A stretch of DNA of 64,000 bases from Serpens gallinarum (GCF_014836765.1 NZ_JACSQG010000003.1:62001-126000), one strand, 5' to 3'. Positions 23,493-36,583 are shown, counted from the first letter of the stretch. Made by a program: numbers and translations. Notes: generated by a model from the letters alone, not told the origin.

Positions 23493-23930
23493 TTAGCGAA
23501 TCAGACCAAGCGAAAAGTGCTCGCCGCCCAGGTAATCGTCGATGCAGCGCAAGACCAGCTCGCTGCGCCAGTGAGCGCGCTCGGCCAGCAGTTCATCGCG
23601 GGTCAGCCAGCGAGGGCCGATGATGCCATGGTCCAGCGGGCTGTCGGGCAGGTGGCGCAAGGGGCGCGCGCTGAAACAGACGCGTTGGTAGGTGACGCCG
23701 TTACTGGGTGCGGTGTAAAGGTAGATACCGGTCACTGCGGTCAGCTCGACCTCCCAACCGGTTTCTTCCAGGGTTTCACGCACGGCGGCCTGGAGCAGGG
23801 TTTCGTTGGCTTCGAGATGTCCGGCAGGCTGGTTGAAAACCGCCTGCCCGCCCGCCAGTTCCTCGACCAGCAGGAAACGTCCCTGGTCTTCGACAATGGT
23901 GGCGACGGTGATGTGGGGTTGCCAGTCCAT
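23493..23930 (-). CDS. Nudix hydrolase (NudJ-like)
   Basis: 145 residues with a complete Nudix box, [23 protein letters not shown], fitting GX5EX7REUXEEXGU (residues about 37-58). Pseudomonas and E. coli homologues next to mnmA (NudJ) hydrolyse nucleoside di- and triphosphates and the thiamine precursor HMP-PP. The actual substrate here is not shown by the sequence. It lies 80 bp upstream of mnmA and probably heads the mnmA-hflD transcript. Confidence 0.9.
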   Translation of the reverse strand: MDWQPHITVATIVEDQGRFLLVEELAGGQAVFNQPAGHLEANETLLQAAVRETLEETGWEVELTAVTGIYLYTAPSNGVTYQRVCFSARPLRHLPDSPLDHGIIGPRWLTRDELLAERAHWRSELVLRCIDDYLGGEHFSLGLIR

Positions 23931-23966
23931 GTTGAGTGTCTCGTCAGTGGGTTTTGGGGCCTGGAA

Positions 23967-23997
23967 ACAAAACCCCCGGCAAGGCCGGGGGTTTTGT
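23967..23997. terminator. Rho-independent terminator of idh
   Basis: ACAAAACCCCCGGC-AAG-GCCGGGGGTTTTGT: a 14-bp perfect stem, symmetrical in its A and T runs. It lies just past the idh stop and upstream of the Nudix gene. Confidence 0.92.
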
Positions 23998-24025
23998 GCT
24001 TTCGCCAGAAGCTGCGCGCGTTACC

Positions 24026-26248
24026 TTAAACCAGTGCGTCGATCACTGCATTGAAGGTGTTGCTCGGGCGCATGACCTTGCTGGTCAGTTCCGGGTTGGC
24101 GCAGTAGTAACCGCCGATCTCGGCAGGCTTGCCCTGGGCCTGGTTCAGCTCGGCAATGATGGTCGCTTCCTGCTCGCTCAGTGCCTTGGCCACAGGTGCG
24201 AAGTGAGCGGCCAGAGCGGCATCTTCAGTCTGTGCTGCCAGGGCCTGGGCCCAGTACAGTGCCAGGTAGAAGTGGCTGCCGCGGTTGTCGATCTCGCCGA
24301 CCTTGCGCGACGGCGATTTGCCGTTGTCCAGCAGTTTGCCGGTGGCTTCGTCCAGGGCTTTGCCTAGCAGCTTGGCCTTGGTGTTGTTGGTCTTGATGCC
24401 GGTTTCTTCCAGGGAGACGGCCAAGGCCAGGAATTCACCCAGGGAATCCCAGCGCAGGTGGTTCTCTTCAACCAGCTGCTGTACGTGTTTCGGTGCCGAG
24501 CCGCCGGCGCCGGTTTCATACATGCCGCCGCCAGCCATCAGCGGGACGATCGAGAGCATTTTTGCCGAGGTGCCCAGTTCCATGATCGGGAACAGGTCGG
24601 TCAGGTAGTCGCGCAGTACGTTGCCGGTCACCGAGATGGTGTCCAGGCCACGGATCAAGCGCTCCATGCTTACGCGAATGGCTTCGTTGTAGTCCATGCA
24701 ACGGATGTCGAGGCCGGTCAGGTCGTAGTCCTTGAGGTACAGGTCAACCTTCTTCTTCAATTCGCGATCATGGGCGCGCTCCTGATCGAGCCAGAAGATG
24801 GCCGGAGTGTTGGACTGGCGGGCGCGATTGACGCCTAGCTTGACCCAGTCGCGGATCGGGGCGTCCTTGGTCTGGCAGGCGCGCCAGATATCACCGGCTT
24901 CGACTTCGTGCTGGATCATCACGGTGCCGTCTTCCAGGGTCACGCGCATGATGCCGTCGGCAGCCATTTCGAAGGTCTTGTCGTGGGAGCCGTATTCCTC
25001 GGCCTTCTGCGCCATGAGACCAACGTTGGAGACCGAGCCCATGGTGGTGGGGTCAAAGGCGCCGTTGGTCTTGCAGAAGTTGATCATCTCCTGGTAGATG
25101 CGGGCATAGGTGCTTTCCGGCATCACTGCCTTGGTGTCTTTCTGCTTGCCGTCGCGGCCCCACATCTGACCGGAGTTACGGATCATTGCCGGCATGGAGG
25201 CATCAACGATCACATCGCTGGGAATGTGCAGGTTGGTGATGCCCTTGACCGAGTCGACCATGGCCATTTCCGGGCGATGGGCATAGGTCTCGTGGATGTC
25301 TTGCAGGATTTCTTCCTGCTGGGCGGAGGGCAGCGACTTGATCTTGTCGTAGACGCTGGACAGGCCGTTGTTCGGGTTGACGCCGATTTCTTCAAACAGC
25401 TTGCCGTGCTTTTCGAACACGTCCTTGTAATAGACGGTCACGGCGTGGCCGAAGACGATCGGGTGGGAGACCTTCATCATGGTCGCCTTGACGTGCAGGG
25501 ACCACATGACGCCGGTTTCCTTGCAGTCCTGCAAGGTTTGCTCGAAGAAGGCGCGCAGCTTGTTACAGCTCATGAACATGCCGTCGAGAATTTCGCCTTG
25601 CTGAAGGGACAGCTCCTTCTTGACTTCGACCTGGCCGTTTTTGCCAACGAATTCAATGCGGACCTTGCCAGCTTTGTCCATAGTGAAGGACTGTTCGCTG
25701 GAGAAGAAGTCGCCGCCGCGCATGTAGTCTGCGTGGGACTGGGACGCCATGCTCCACTTGCCCATGGAGTGTGGGTACTTGCGTGCAAAGGCCTTGACCG
25801 CGGCGGGTGCGCGACGGTCGGAGTTGCCTTCACGCAATACCGGGTTTACCGCACTGCCCAGTACTTTGCTGTAGCGAGCGCGGATCTCATGGTCGGCGTC
25901 GCTCTGCGGGTCTTCGGGGAAATCGGGGATCTGGTAGCCCTGGGCCTGCAGTTCGGCGATCGCGCCCTTGAGCTGGGGGATCGAGGCGCTGATGTTGGGC
26001 AGTTTGATGATGTTGGCTGCCGGCGAGGTGGCCAGTTGCGCCAAGTAAGCAAGATCATCCTGAATCTGTTGTCCGTCGAGTTTGTCTGCAAAGGCGGCGA
26101 GGATCCGGGCGCCTAGAGAGATATCGCGGGTTTCGACGTCAATGTCTGCTGAGGAAGCGAAGGCTTTTACGATGGGGAGAAGCGAGTAAGTGGCGAGGGC
26201 AGGGGCTTCGTCGGTGAAGGTGTAGGTAATCTTCGAGCGATTGGACAT
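24026..26248 (-). CDS. idh: Isocitrate dehydrogenase (NADP+), monomeric type
   Basis: Oxidatively decarboxylates isocitrate to 2-oxoglutarate. 740 residues from [30 protein letters not shown]; this length marks the monomeric family, unrelated in overall length to the Icd type encoded next door. [14 protein letters not shown] and [33 protein letters not shown] are conserved stretches. It is transcribed away from icd, with 361 bp between the two starts. The open frame upstream of the chosen ATG has no family similarity. Confidence 0.97.
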   Translation of the reverse strand: MSNRSKITYTFTDEAPALATYSLLPIVKAFASSADIDVETRDISLGARILAAFADKLDGQQIQDDLAYLAQLATSPAANIIKLPNISASIPQLKGAIAELQAQGYQIPDFPEDPQSDADHEIRARYSKVLGSAVNPVLREGNSDRRAPAAVKAFARKYPHSMGKWSMASQSHADYMRGGDFFSSEQSFTMDKAGKVRIEFVGKNGQVEVKKELSLQQGEILDGMFMSCNKLRAFFEQTLQDCKETGVMWSLHVKATMMKVSHPIVFGHAVTVYYKDVFEKHGKLFEEIGVNPNNGLSSVYDKIKSLPSAQQEEILQDIHETYAHRPEMAMVDSVKGITNLHIPSDVIVDASMPAMIRNSGQMWGRDGKQKDTKAVMPESTYARIYQEMINFCKTNGAFDPTTMGSVSNVGLMAQKAEEYGSHDKTFEMAADGIMRVTLEDGTVMIQHEVEAGDIWRACQTKDAPIRDWVKLGVNRARQSNTPAIFWLDQERAHDRELKKKVDLYLKDYDLTGLDIRCMDYNEAIRVSMERLIRGLDTISVTGNVLRDYLTDLFPIMELGTSAKMLSIVPLMAGGGMYETGAGGSAPKHVQQLVEENHLRWDSLGEFLALAVSLEETGIKTNNTKAKLLGKALDEATGKLLDNGKSPSRKVGEIDNRGSHFYLALYWAQALAAQTEDAALAAHFAPVAKALSEQEATIIAELNQAQGKPAEIGGYYCANPELTSKVMRPSNTFNAVIDALV

Positions 26249-26609
26249 CAGAGTAGGACTCTCTCTCTTGCGGTGCGGGCACGGATCTCGAGGCGCGCCG
26301 GATAAGGCGCTTCGATTCAATGATGGATTGAAGCGAAGTCGAGATGTCGCCCGGTGATATTGGTGGCACCAGTAGCCTGTAGCACAGTCGAACCATGGTG
26401 GCGGCTCAGCCGGTTCAGGGCCGGTTGCCGAAGGGAGGCAAGGCGGCCCTGATGACAGTTATGTCACGGCGGCGGAGTATACCATTGGTCCTCCATGCCT
26501 GAAGAGTGGCCTTATACCTTCGACTAACGAAGGAGAGGTTTTTTTGTCCGGCGCGATTGGGTACGCTCGGGCAGTTGCAACCCGGTTCAACAATCACACG
26601 GAGTCCAGC
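26249..26609. promoter_or_regulatory. Divergent idh/icd regulatory region
   Basis: 361 bp with no gene. It must hold both promoters. Visible structure: CTTCGATTCAA-N7-TTGAAGCGAAG, a near-perfect inverted repeat at about 26310-26340 on the idh side, and TGACA-GTTA-TGTCA at 26453-26466 on the icd side. I cannot assign a regulator. Confidence 0.5.
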
Positions 26610-27866
26610 ATGGGATACCAAAAGATCCAGGTGCCTGCTAACGGTGACAAAATTACCGTTAATGCCGACATGTCGCTTACTGTACCGAACAACCCGATCA
26701 TCCCCTTCATCGAGGGCGATGGCATTGGTGTTGATATCAGTCCGGTCATGATCAAGGTAGTGGATGCAGCCGTCGAGAAGGCGTATGACGGTCAGCGCAA
26801 GATTGCATGGATGGAAGTTTACGCCGGCGAAAAAGCCACCACCGTTTACGATCAGGACACCTGGCTGCCCAAGGAAACCCTGGAAGCTGTGCGCGATTAT
26901 GTGGTTTCCATCAAGGGTCCGTTGACCACGCCTGTCGGCGGCGGCATTCGTTCCCTGAACGTAGCCCTGCGTCAGGAGTTGGATCTGTATGTGTGCCAGC
27001 GTCCGGTACGCTGGTTCGAGGGCGTGCCCAGCCCGGTGAAGAAGCCAGGCGATGTGGACATGATCATCTTCCGCGAAAACTCGGAAGACATTTATGCGGG
27101 AGTCGAGTGGAAAGCCGGCAGTCCGGAAGCAGAAAAGGTCATCAAGTTCCTCACTGAGGAAATGGGTGTCACCAAGATTCGCTTCACCGAAAACTGCGGC
27201 ATCGGCATCAAGCCGGTTTCCCTGGAAGGCACCAAGCGCCTGGTGCGCAAGGCTCTGCAATACGCCGTGGACAATGATCGCAGCTCGCTGACCATTGTTC
27301 ACAAAGGCAACATCATGAAGTTCACTGAAGGTGCCTTCAAGGAATGGGCCTATGAAGTGGCGCGCGACGAGTTCGGGGCCGAGTTGTTGGATGGCGGCCC
27401 GTGGATGCACTTCAAGAACCCCAATACGGGCAAGACCATTGTGGTCAAGGATGCGATCGCTGATGCGATGTTGCAGCAGATCCTGCTGCGACCGGCTGAA
27501 TATGACGTGATTGCCACCCTGAACCTGAACGGCGACTACCTATCTGATGCGCTGGCTGCAGAAGTGGGCGGTATCGGTATCGCCCCGGGTGCCAACCTTT
27601 CAGACAACATCGCCATGTTCGAAGCAACCCACGGCACCGCGCCGAAGTATGCGGGCCAGGACAAGGTGAACCCCGGCTCGCTGATTCTTTCGGCGGAGAT
27701 GATGCTGCGCCACATGGGCTGGGTTGAAGCTGCTGATCTGATCATCAAGGGCACCAATGGCGCCATTGCCGCGAAGACGGTCACCTATGACTTCGAGCGC
27801 TTGATGGAAGACGCCACGTTGCTATCCTGCTCGGAATTCGGCGATGCTCTGATTGCTCATATGTAA
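26610..27866 (+). CDS. icd: Isocitrate dehydrogenase (NADP+), dimeric type
   Basis: 418 residues from [18 protein letters not shown], with GGAG 6 bp upstream; the open frame runs 22 codons further but lacks similarity. It is the E. coli-type TCA-cycle enzyme. The substrate-site segment [18 protein letters not shown] holds the serine that AceK phosphorylates in E. coli. [17 protein letters not shown] and [17 protein letters not shown] are the signature and NADP-site regions. A terminator follows. Confidence 0.97.
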   Translation: MGYQKIQVPANGDKITVNADMSLTVPNNPIIPFIEGDGIGVDISPVMIKVVDAAVEKAYDGQRKIAWMEVYAGEKATTVYDQDTWLPKETLEAVRDYVVSIKGPLTTPVGGGIRSLNVALRQELDLYVCQRPVRWFEGVPSPVKKPGDVDMIIFRENSEDIYAGVEWKAGSPEAEKVIKFLTEEMGVTKIRFTENCGIGIKPVSLEGTKRLVRKALQYAVDNDRSSLTIVHKGNIMKFTEGAFKEWAYEVARDEFGAELLDGGPWMHFKNPNTGKTIVVKDAIADAMLQQILLRPAEYDVIATLNLNGDYLSDALAAEVGGIGIAPGANLSDNIAMFEATHGTAPKYAGQDKVNPGSLILSAEMMLRHMGWVEAADLIIKGTNGAIAAKTVTYDFERLMEDATLLSCSEFGDALIAHM

Positions 27867-27884
27867 GCCAAGCGATGGGCGATA

Positions 27885-27910
27885 AAAAGCCGGCCCAAAG
27901 GCCGGTTTTT
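27885..27910. terminator. Terminator between convergent icd and cspD
   Basis: GCCGGCC-CAAA-GGCCGGT stem with AAAA before and TTTTT after. It works for icd and, in reverse, for cspD. Confidence 0.85.
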
Positions 27911-27931
27911 TATTGTGCATGACACGAAGCC

Positions 27932-28189
27932 TCAGGCGTCTTCGGTATGTGCGCTCAGGGTTGGGCTGGAAGCGACAACTTCAACGGCAGCCGAGCGGAT
28001 ATTCACGGCATGAAGGCCCTTAGGACCTTGCACAATGTCAAAGTTGACGGGTTGACCTGCTTTGAGGGTCTTGTAGCCGTCCATCTGAATGACCGAGTAA
28101 TGGGCGAACAGGTCCTCATCTCGGCCGTCTGCGACGATGAAACCGTAGCCCTTGGCGTTGTTGAACCACTTGACCTTACCGCTAAGCAT
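27932..28189 (-). CDS. cspD: Cold-shock-like protein CspD
   Basis: 85-residue single-domain protein. RNP1 (KGYGFI) and RNP2-like (DLFAHYSVI) nucleic-acid-binding motifs are present. CspD proteins bind single-stranded DNA and inhibit replication in stationary phase in E. coli. Start MLSGKVKWFNNAKG has AGGG 10-13 bp upstream. It is transcribed away from clpS, an arrangement also known in E. coli. Confidence 0.93.
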   Translation of the reverse strand: MLSGKVKWFNNAKGYGFIVADGRDEDLFAHYSVIQMDGYKTLKAGQPVNFDIVQGPKGLHAVNIRSAAVEVVASSPTLSAHTEDA

Positions 28190-28405
28190 GCTGATATCCC
28201 TCTGCATAGGACTCCATCACTGGAGTATCATCGACTTCAATTCCATGTGAGGCCGAACTGCCGTGGCATGGAACCCCGGATACCCGAAAGTGGGTATTCC
28301 TTGTTTGTATCACCGATTCTCTGATAGTCAAGGGAAGCCATTGGCTGGCTGCGAAGCGAGTCAAATCTCTTCAATTTCGACCCAATGATGAAGCACTGTC
28401 ACGGC

Positions 28406-28765
28406 ATGTATTTACGCAATCAGATTCGACTAACATTCAATCAGGATCGCCCCGCTTCCCATGAGGGTGATTCGGACCTGCTCGTGCAGGAGGCCAAGCC
28501 GAAGCTGGAGGCGCCTCCGTTGTACAAGGTCATCATGTTCAACGACGACTACACACCCATGGATTTCGTTGTCGAAGTGCTTGAGGGTTTTTTTGCACTG
28601 AACCGGGAGCTGGCGACTCAGGTCATGCTCAGGGTTCACACTGAGGGACGTGCTGTGTGTGGGGTCTATGCTCGTGATATCGCCGAAACCAAGGCGGAGC
28701 AAGTCAATCAATACGCCAGGGAGTGCCAGCATCCGCTACTCTGTGAAATCGAGAAGGACGGCTGA
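28406..28765 (+). CDS. clpS: ATP-dependent Clp protease adaptor ClpS
   Basis: Adaptor that delivers N-end-rule substrates (N-terminal Leu, Phe, Tyr, Trp) to ClpAP. The core [20 protein letters not shown], with the residues forming the amino-acid pocket, and [18 protein letters not shown] are conserved. I chose the ATG giving [14 protein letters not shown], 119 residues; two ATGs 18-21 bp upstream are alternatives. clpA follows after 27 bp. The bpt and aat genes that make its substrates lie 3 kb away. Confidence 0.95.
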   Translation: MYLRNQIRLTFNQDRPASHEGDSDLLVQEAKPKLEAPPLYKVIMFNDDYTPMDFVVEVLEGFFALNRELATQVMLRVHTEGRAVCGVYARDIAETKAEQVNQYARECQHPLLCEIEKDG

Positions 28766-28792
28766 AACGGCCGCTTGGGATGAGGTGAAGCC

Positions 28793-31063
28793 ATGTTAAA
28801 TCGAGAGCTCGAAGTCACCCTCAATCTGGCTTTCAAGGAAGCACGCGCCAAGCGCCATGAGTTCATGACGGTTGAGCATTTGCTGCTTGCATTGTTGGAT
28901 AATGAGGCTGCCGCCACGGTGCTGCGTGCGTGCGGCGCCAACCTCGATAAACTTCGCCATGATCTGCACGAGTTTATCGATTCCACTACTCCACTGATTC
29001 CGCAGCATGATCAGGAGCGTGAAACACAGCCGACGCTGGGTTTTCAGCGCGTGTTGCAGCGGGCTGTCTTTCACGTGCAAAGCTCCGGCAAGCGTGAAGT
29101 CACCGGGGCTAATGTGCTCGTTGCCATCTTCAGTGAGCAGGAAAGCCAGGCGGTGTTTCTGCTCAAGCAGCAGACGGTTGCCCGCATCGATGTGGTCAAT
29201 TACATCGCCCATGGCATCTCCAAAGTGCCGGGGCATGCCTCCCATGTCGATAATGATCAGGATTTGTCGGACGAGGAGGGTGGCGAGCCCGCTGCTTCCA
29301 GCAGTCCGCTGGATGCCTACGCCAGTAATCTGAATGAGCTTGCCCGCCAAGGGCGGATTGATCCGCTGGTGGGACGTGAGCAGGAGGTCGAGCGGGTCGC
29401 GCAGATTCTGGCTCGGCGTCGCAAGAACAACCCCCTACTTGTGGGCGAGGCCGGTGTCGGCAAGACAGCCATTGCCGAAGGCCTGGCCAAGCGCATCGTC
29501 GACGGTCAGGTTCCTGAGCTGCTTTCGCAAAGTGTGGTGTATTCCCTGGATCTGGGAGCGCTCTTGGCAGGCACCAAGTATCGCGGCGATTTCGAGAAAC
29601 GCTTCAAGGCGCTGCTCAACGAGCTGCGCAAACGCCCCCATGCGATTCTGTTCATTGACGAAATCCATACCATCATCGGTGCCGGAGCGGCTTCTGGCGG
29701 CGTGATGGATGCCTCCAACCTGCTCAAGCCGTTGCTTTCCTCGGGTGAGATTCGCTGCGTTGGCTCGACGACCTTCCAGGAATTTCGCGGCATCTTCGAA
29801 AAGGACCGGGCCTTGGCTCGGCGTTTTCAAAAGGTCGATGTGGGTGAGCCGTCGGTGGAGGATACGATCGGTATCCTGCGCGGCCTGAAAGGCCGTTTCG
29901 AGCAGCATCACCAGATCGAGTACAGCGACGAGGCGTTGCGAGCGGCGGCCGAGCTGGCGTCCCGCTACATCAATGACCGGCATATGCCTGACAAGGCAAT
30001 CGATGTGATCGATGAGGCGGGCGCTTATCAGCGTCTGCAGCCGGAGGACAAGCGTGTCAAGCGCATCGAAGTAGCTCAGGTCGAGGATATCGTCGCCAAA
30101 ATCGCGCGCATTCCGCCCAAGCATGTCTCCAGTTCCGATAAGGAACTGCTGCGCAATCTTGAGCGGGATCTCAAGCTCACCGTGTTTGGTCAGGATGAAG
30201 CTATCGATTCTCTGGCGACGGCGATCAAGCTTTCCCGGGCAGGGCTCAAGGCGCCGGACAAGCCGGTGGGGTCGTTCCTGTTTGCCGGGCCTACCGGCGT
30301 CGGCAAGACCGAGGCGGCCCGTCAGCTGGCACGGTCGTTGGGTATCGAGCTAGTGCGTTTCGATATGTCCGAATACATGGAGCGGCATACCGTATCGCGC
30401 TTGATCGGGGCGCCGCCTGGCTATGTAGGTTTCGATCAGGGTGGTTTGCTGACGGAGGCGATTACCAAGCAGCCCCATTGTGTGCTGCTTCTCGACGAAA
30501 TCGAGAAGGCGCATCCGGAGGTCTTTAACCTGCTGTTGCAGGTAATGGATCATGGCACGCTGACGGATAACAACGGGCGCAAAGCGGATTTTCGCAATGT
30601 GATCGTGATCATGACAACGAACGCCGGGGCAGAGACCGCGGCGAGGGCCTCTATCGGCTTTACGCTGCAGGATCACTCGTCGGATGCCATGGAAGTCATC
30701 AAGAAGAGTTTCACACCGGAGTTTCGCAACCGTCTGGACACGATTATCCAGTTCGGTCGATTGAGTCATGAAGTAATCAAGAGCATCGTCGACAAGTTCC
30801 TCACCGAACTTCAGGCGCAGCTAGAAGACAAGCGCGTGCAATTGGACGTCAGCAACGCGGCGCGCGGCTGGCTGGCTGAGCATGGCTACGATGTACAAAT
30901 GGGAGCTCGACCCATGGCACGGCTGATCCAGGAAAAGATCAAGCGTCCTCTGGCGGAAGCCATTCTGTTTGGAGAGCTAGCCGAGCACGGTGGTATCGTG
31001 CACGTTGACCTTGAGGCCGGAGAGCTGACCTTTGATTTCGAGACGGTAATCGAGACGGCTTGA
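28793..31063 (+). CDS. clpA: ATP-dependent Clp protease ATP-binding subunit ClpA
   Basis: 756-residue AAA+ unfoldase partner of ClpP. It has an N-domain with the ClpS-binding double repeat (about 1-145), a first AAA module with Walker A GEAGVGKT and Walker B ILFIDEIH, and a second with GPTGVGKT and [14 protein letters not shown]. The ClpP-contacting loop lies in the second module. RBS GAGGTGAAG precedes the ATG. It is in an operon with clpS and has its own terminator. Confidence 0.98.
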   Translation: MLNRELEVTLNLAFKEARAKRHEFMTVEHLLLALLDNEAAATVLRACGANLDKLRHDLHEFIDSTTPLIPQHDQERETQPTLGFQRVLQRAVFHVQSSGKREVTGANVLVAIFSEQESQAVFLLKQQTVARIDVVNYIAHGISKVPGHASHVDNDQDLSDEEGGEPAASSSPLDAYASNLNELARQGRIDPLVGREQEVERVAQILARRRKNNPLLVGEAGVGKTAIAEGLAKRIVDGQVPELLSQSVVYSLDLGALLAGTKYRGDFEKRFKALLNELRKRPHAILFIDEIHTIIGAGAASGGVMDASNLLKPLLSSGEIRCVGSTTFQEFRGIFEKDRALARRFQKVDVGEPSVEDTIGILRGLKGRFEQHHQIEYSDEALRAAAELASRYINDRHMPDKAIDVIDEAGAYQRLQPEDKRVKRIEVAQVEDIVAKIARIPPKHVSSSDKELLRNLERDLKLTVFGQDEAIDSLATAIKLSRAGLKAPDKPVGSFLFAGPTGVGKTEAARQLARSLGIELVRFDMSEYMERHTVSRLIGAPPGYVGFDQGGLLTEAITKQPHCVLLLDEIEKAHPEVFNLLLQVMDHGTLTDNNGRKADFRNVIVIMTTNAGAETAARASIGFTLQDHSSDAMEVIKKSFTPEFRNRLDTIIQFGRLSHEVIKSIVDKFLTELQAQLEDKRVQLDVSNAARGWLAEHGYDVQMGARPMARLIQEKIKRPLAEAILFGELAEHGGIVHVDLEAGELTFDFETVIETA

Positions 31064-31082
31064 TTAATCGGCTACCAAATCA

Positions 31083-31108
31083 CGCCCGGCCAGTCCGGGC
31101 GTTTTTTT
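31083..31108 (+). terminator. Rho-independent terminator of clpA
   Basis: CGCCCGG-CCAGT-CCGGGCG stem followed by seven T. It lies 20 bp after the clpA stop. Confidence 0.92.
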
Positions 31109-31146
31109 AAGTGCTTTTGGTGTTTTGAATAAATGTCAGGCAAACG

Positions 31147-31169
31147 AAAACGCCCGGCATAAGCCGGGC
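31147..31169 (-). terminator. Rho-independent terminator of infA
   Basis: On the minus strand: GCCCGGC-TTAT-GCCGGGC followed by GTTTT. It lies 21 bp past the infA stop, back to back with the clpA terminator. Confidence 0.85.
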
Positions 31170-31189
31170 AATTTTGTCTGTACGGTCTG

Positions 31190-31408
31190 TCAGCGGGCGC
31201 GGTAGGTGATGCGTCCCTTGCTCAGGTCGTAAGGCGTCAGCTCGATACGAACCTTGTCACCGGTCAGGATGCGGATGTAATTCTTACGCATTTTGCCCGA
31301 AATATGCGCGGTAACGACGTGCCCATTTTCCAACTCCACGCGGAACATGGTGTTGGGCAGGGTGTCGACGACAGTGCCTTCCATTTCGAAGCTGTCTTCT
31401 TTCGACAT
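31190..31408 (-). CDS. infA: Translation initiation factor IF-1
   Basis: 72-residue S1-like OB-fold protein that binds the ribosomal A site during initiation. The sequence from [20 protein letters not shown] to GRITYRAR is the standard IF-1. It is the usual length and has no irregularity. It is transcribed alone. Confidence 0.98.
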   Translation of the reverse strand: MSKEDSFEMEGTVVDTLPNTMFRVELENGHVVTAHISGKMRKNYIRILTGDKVRIELTPYDLSKGRITYRAR

Positions 31409-31509
31409 GCAATAGTGCCCTCGGTGTTCTATGAATAGCCGGACTCCATTGGGGACCCAGCAAAAGCGGCGTGCATTGTGCCCGAAAATGACACGTTACG
31501 CCAAGGCCT

Positions 31510-32217
31510 TCAGGTCAGACTGACCCAGCGCTGATTGATTAGCAGCTCAAGTGGCCGATATTCGGTCTTGTAATTCATCTTCCTGCAGTTTTTGATCCAG
31601 TACCCCAAGTAAAGATCGGCAAGGCCGAGACGTGCGGCCTCATCGATTTGCCAGAGGATGGCGAAACGTCCCAGGCTGCGGCGTTCTTCGTCAGGGTCGT
31701 AAAAGGTGTAAACCGCAGAAAGCCCATTGGGCAGGACGTCGGTAACGGCAATGGCGACGAGCCGATCACCCAGACGAAACTCGTAAAAGCGCGCAAAAGA
31801 TAAGTTGCGCACCAGAAACGTCTGGAATTGCTCGCGACTGGGCGGGTACATATCGCCATCCGCATGGCGCTGCTCGATGTAGTGGGCGTAAAGCGCGTAG
31901 TATTCTTCGGTGAAGTGGGGGCGTGCCGAACGGACGCGCAGGTCGGCATTGCGCTTGAAGATACGACGCTGCTGGCGATTGGGCCTAAATCGTTCCGCAT
32001 TTATGCGTGCTGGTGTGCAGGCATTGCAGTTCTGGCAGTGGGGGCGGTAGAGGTGGTCACCGCTACGGCGAAAGCCCAGCTCTGAAAGCTCGGCATAAAC
32101 ATGCGCATCCATTGGCTGGCTGGGATCAAGAAACAGCGTCGTCGCCTGCTCGCCTGGGAGATAGCTGCACGCATGGGGCTGGGTAGCATAGAATTTCAGG
32201 CGAGCCAGCTCGGTCAT
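31510..32217 (-). CDS. bpt: Aspartate/glutamate leucyltransferase
   Basis: Adds Leu to proteins with N-terminal Asp or Glu, making them N-end-rule substrates. 235 residues from [20 protein letters not shown], with the cysteine-rich [14 protein letters not shown] and [18 protein letters not shown], both diagnostic of the Bpt family. It overlaps aat by 4 bp. Together with aat, clpS and clpA this gives a full N-degron pathway in one region. Confidence 0.95.
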   Translation of the reverse strand: MTELARLKFYATQPHACSYLPGEQATTLFLDPSQPMDAHVYAELSELGFRRSGDHLYRPHCQNCNACTPARINAERFRPNRQQRRIFKRNADLRVRSARPHFTEEYYALYAHYIEQRHADGDMYPPSREQFQTFLVRNLSFARFYEFRLGDRLVAIAVTDVLPNGLSAVYTFYDPDEERRSLGRFAILWQIDEAARLGLADLYLGYWIKNCRKMNYKTEYRPLELLINQRWVSLT

Positions 32218-32930
32218 GGATCGAACCTCATTGAACCTGAGGGACAGTGTATGCCAGGCCAATTGGCGTCGCTCGCCTGATCAAGATGGCGATGCAGGTA
32301 GGTGGCGAAAACGTCGCGGCTGATCGAGCGCGCCCCGAAGCTGAGCAGATGTTGGGTTGGCATTTGACAGTCGATCAGTACGAAACCCCACTCTTTGAGC
32401 TGGCGGACCAAGGTTACAAACCCGACCTTCGATGCATTATCGGCATGACTGAACATAGACTCACCAAAGAATAGCTGTCCCATGGCCAGCCCGTAGAGGC
32501 CTCCGACCAGTTGGCTTTCTTGCCAGACTTCGACGGAGTGAGCAATTCCTCGCTGATGCAACGTTGCATAGGCGTGCTGCATAGGGTGGGTGATCCAGGT
32601 ATCGTCGGTATCACGGCGAGGGCCTGCGCAGCCGGCCATGACCTCGCTGAACGCGTGGTCAAAGGTGACCCGGTAGCGCTGCTGGCGTAGACACTTGGTC
32701 AGGCTGCGCGAAACATGCAAGTCATCCGGGAACAAGACGGTACGCGGATCAGGGGACCACCACAGAAGTGGCTGGCCCTCTTGATACCAGGGGAAACAGC
32801 CATGCCGATAAGCCTGGATCAGGCGTTCCGGGCTCAAGTCGCCACCAGCCGCCAGCAGGCCGTTGGGTTCATGCAGGGCGCGATTCAGTGGGGGAAACTC
32901 GAGTGAGTTGCGATCAAGCCAGGTCAGCAT
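32214..32930 (-). CDS. aat: Leucyl/phenylalanyl-tRNA-protein transferase
   Basis: Transfers Leu or Phe from tRNA to proteins with N-terminal Lys or Arg. 238 residues. [31 protein letters not shown] and [13 protein letters not shown] are the typical N-terminal features, and [16 protein letters not shown] is the catalytic region. The ATG giving MLTWLDRN is chosen; an in-frame TTG two codons before is possible. It precedes bpt in an operon, 41 bp after trxB. Confidence 0.95.
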   Translation of the reverse strand: MLTWLDRNSLEFPPLNRALHEPNGLLAAGGDLSPERLIQAYRHGCFPWYQEGQPLLWWSPDPRTVLFPDDLHVSRSLTKCLRQQRYRVTFDHAFSEVMAGCAGPRRDTDDTWITHPMQHAYATLHQRGIAHSVEVWQESQLVGGLYGLAMGQLFFGESMFSHADNASKVGFVTLVRQLKEWGFVLIDCQMPTQHLLSFGARSISRDVFATYLHRHLDQASDANWPGIHCPSGSMRFDP

Positions 32931-32971
32931 GGTCAAAGAGTAGAGCGGTCGATAACGACCGCCTTCCCGTG

Positions 32972-33931
<960 letters not shown>

Positions 33932-34132
33932 TCATAAGCCTTTGTCTCTAAAGAGAATGCATGGTCCAATTGGTCGGCATGCAAAATACTGCCGTCAATC
34001 CTACACCGAAGCAGGGTAGGAGCGGGAGCGCGCCGCGCGTGATGGCGACTGGCCTGCGTGGCATGGGGCAGTCAAAGCCGTACAATGGCGACAAGCGTCT
34101 CGCATGCATCTCCTAGCAGGAACTTACGTGTT

Positions 34133-36568
34133 TTGAAGAATTCCACCTCTAGCAGCGTTCAGACTCCCGAGTGGCGCCAACAGTTGCCGATCCGACTCAA
34201 GGAAGGTGCGTTGATTGCCTTGGGCGCCTTATGTCTGTACCTGTCCATGGCGTTACTCACCTACGACTCCGCCGATCCGGCCTGGGACCATAGCGTGCAG
34301 GTCGAACGTATCAGTAACGCCGGCGGCAGCCTGGGCGCCTGGTTGTCCAGCGTGATGTTCGTGGCATTGGGTTATTTCGCCTATCTGTTTCCGGTCTTGC
34401 TGGCGATCAAAACCTGGCGGGTATTTCGCGTTCGTCATCAGCCATGGCATTGGAGCGGCTGGCTGTTTTCCTGGCGGGCGATTGGTCTGGTGTTTTTTGT
34501 ATTGTCCGGCGCTGCCCTGGCCTATATCCATTTTGAGTCTGCGCCCGGCTTGCCAGCCTCGGCCGGCGGCGCGCTGGGTGAAAGCCTGGGTCAGCTGGCC
34601 ATCGCCTCTTTGAACGTACAGGGCAGTACATTGCTGTTTCTTGCACTGTTCCTGTTTGGCTTTACCGTATTTACCGATCTTTCCTGGTTCAGGGTCATCG
34701 ACGTGACGGGCAAGATCACGCTGGATCTACTGGAACTGATTCAGGGCAGTCTCAGCAATTGGTGGAACTCCCGCCGGCAGGCTCGTCCGGCCAAGGTGCG
34801 CTTGGAGAGGGCTTATGATTCGGAACTGGAGCTGCAACTCGACGAGCCGGTGTTTTCCGAGCCGCCGCGAAAGTCGATCCGCAAGGAACCGGTCATAACA
34901 ACTGCTGCGCCGACTGCCAGGCCGAGCAAGCCGGCTCCAGTCAAGGTGGCTGCCGCACCTGAAAAGCGCATGGTGCCTATCCTCGCGCCGCCACCGCCTT
35001 TGCCCAAGCTTGATGATACGTCCGAGCAGGCGCCGCGTAACCCGGCCGCCCGCTTCGTTGACAGCGCCCTGGAGGGTACTTTGCCGCCGATCTCGCTGCT
35101 CGATCCGGCACAAAAGAAACCGCAGAGCTTTTCCGAAGAATCGCTGGCCGACATGTCGCGCCTGCTGGAAATCAAGCTCAAGGAATTTGGCGTCGAAGTG
35201 GCTGTGGAAGGTGTCTATCCCGGCCCGGTGATTACCCGCTTCGAGATCCAGCCGGCGGCAGGCGTCAAGGTCAGCCGTATTTCCAATCTGGCCAAAGACC
35301 TGGCGCGCTCTCTGGCAGTGATCAGTGTTCGTGTGGTGGAAGTTATCCCGGGCAAAACCACAGTGGGCATCGAGATTCCCAACGAAGACCGGCAAATCGT
35401 GTACTTCTCCGAAGTGCTCGAGTCCAGCGAATACGAAGAAGCCAAGTCGCCGGTTACGCTGGCTTTGGGGCATGACATCGGCGGGCGCCCGGTATTCGCC
35501 GACCTGGCAAAGATGCCCCACCTTCTGGTAGCGGGCACGACGGGCTCCGGTAAGTCGGTTGGTGTTAACGCAATGATTCTGTCGATTCTGTTCAAGTCGA
35601 CGCCGGAAGATGCGCGACTGATCATGATCGACCCGAAAATGCTCGAGCTGTCGATCTACGAGGGCATTCCGCACCTGCTGTGTCCCGTGGTGACAGACAT
35701 GAAGGAAGCGGCCAATGCTCTTCGCTGGAGCGTTGCCGAGATGGAGCGGCGCTACAAGCTGATGGCGGCCATGGGCGTGCGCAACCTGGCGGGATTCAAC
35801 CGCAAGGTCAAAGACGCTGAAGAGGCGGGCGCGCCGCTCACCGATCCGCTCTACCGCCGCGAAAGCATGGAAGACGAAGCGCCACTGCTGAAAAAACTGC
35901 CGACCATCGTCGTGGTGGTGGACGAGTTCGCCGACATGATGATGATCGTCGGTAAGAAGGTTGAAGAGTTGATTGCGCGCATTGCGCAGAAGGCGCGTGC
36001 GGCCGGCATTCACTTGATTCTTGCCACTCAGCGGCCTTCCGTGGACGTGATTACCGGCTTGATCAAGGCTAACATTCCGACGCGCATGGCGTTCCAGGTG
36101 TCCAGCAAGATCGATTCGCGGACCATCCTCGATCAGGGCGGGGCAGAGCAACTGCTCGGCCATGGTGACATGCTCTACCTGCCACCCGGCACTGGTCTGC
36201 CGATTCGCGTGCATGGCGCCTTTGTCTCGGATGAAGAAGTGCACCGCCTGGTCGACGCGTGGAAGTTGCGCGGTGCGCCGGATTACGTCGAGGAAATCCT
36301 CGCGGGCGCCGATGAAGGTGCGAACTCCGGTTTTGACGGCGGCAGCGGCGACAGTGAAGGGAGTGAGACCGATCCGCTCTATGATGAAGCCGTCCGTTTC
36401 GTCACCGAAACCCGGCGTGCCTCGATTTCCTCGGTACAACGCAAGCTGAAGATTGGCTACAACCGTGCCGCGCGGATGATCGAGGCCATGGAAATGGCCG
36501 GTGTGGTGACTCCGATGAATACCAATGGCTCGCGCGAAGTGATCGCGCCGGCACCGATGCGCGACTGA
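34133..36568 (+). CDS. ftsK: DNA translocase FtsK
   Basis: Divisome-associated DNA pump that clears and resolves chromosome termini at septation. Four N-terminal membrane segments (about 25-190), a Pro/Ala-rich linker, and a RecA-like motor with Walker [17 protein letters not shown] and Walker [13 protein letters not shown]. The C-terminal winged-helix gamma domain ends with [24 protein letters not shown]. The TTG start gives LKNSTSSSV and 811 residues; an upstream in-frame ATG at 34085 exists, but homologues begin near the TTG. Confidence 0.95.
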   Translation: MKNSTSSSVQTPEWRQQLPIRLKEGALIALGALCLYLSMALLTYDSADPAWDHSVQVERISNAGGSLGAWLSSVMFVALGYFAYLFPVLLAIKTWRVFRVRHQPWHWSGWLFSWRAIGLVFFVLSGAALAYIHFESAPGLPASAGGALGESLGQLAIASLNVQGSTLLFLALFLFGFTVFTDLSWFRVIDVTGKITLDLLELIQGSLSNWWNSRRQARPAKVRLERAYDSELELQLDEPVFSEPPRKSIRKEPVITTAAPTARPSKPAPVKVAAAPEKRMVPILAPPPPLPKLDDTSEQAPRNPAARFVDSALEGTLPPISLLDPAQKKPQSFSEESLADMSRLLEIKLKEFGVEVAVEGVYPGPVITRFEIQPAAGVKVSRISNLAKDLARSLAVISVRVVEVIPGKTTVGIEIPNEDRQIVYFSEVLESSEYEEAKSPVTLALGHDIGGRPVFADLAKMPHLLVAGTTGSGKSVGVNAMILSILFKSTPEDARLIMIDPKMLELSIYEGIPHLLCPVVTDMKEAANALRWSVAEMERRYKLMAAMGVRNLAGFNRKVKDAEEAGAPLTDPLYRRESMEDEAPLLKKLPTIVVVVDEFADMMMIVGKKVEELIARIAQKARAAGIHLILATQRPSVDVITGLIKANIPTRMAFQVSSKIDSRTILDQGGAEQLLGHGDMLYLPPGTGLPIRVHGAFVSDEEVHRLVDAWKLRGAPDYVEEILAGADEGANSGFDGGSGDSEGSETDPLYDEAVRFVTETRRASISSVQRKLKIGYNRAARMIEAMEMAGVVTPMNTNGSREVIAPAPMRD

Positions 36569-36583
36569 ATGACGAGGATTCCC

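Noticed and set aside
34727-36439. 570-codon minus-strand frame opposite ftsK
   Set aside because: Antisense of a clear ftsK gene with all its motifs; the product has no domain and a His/Arg/Gln-rich composition.
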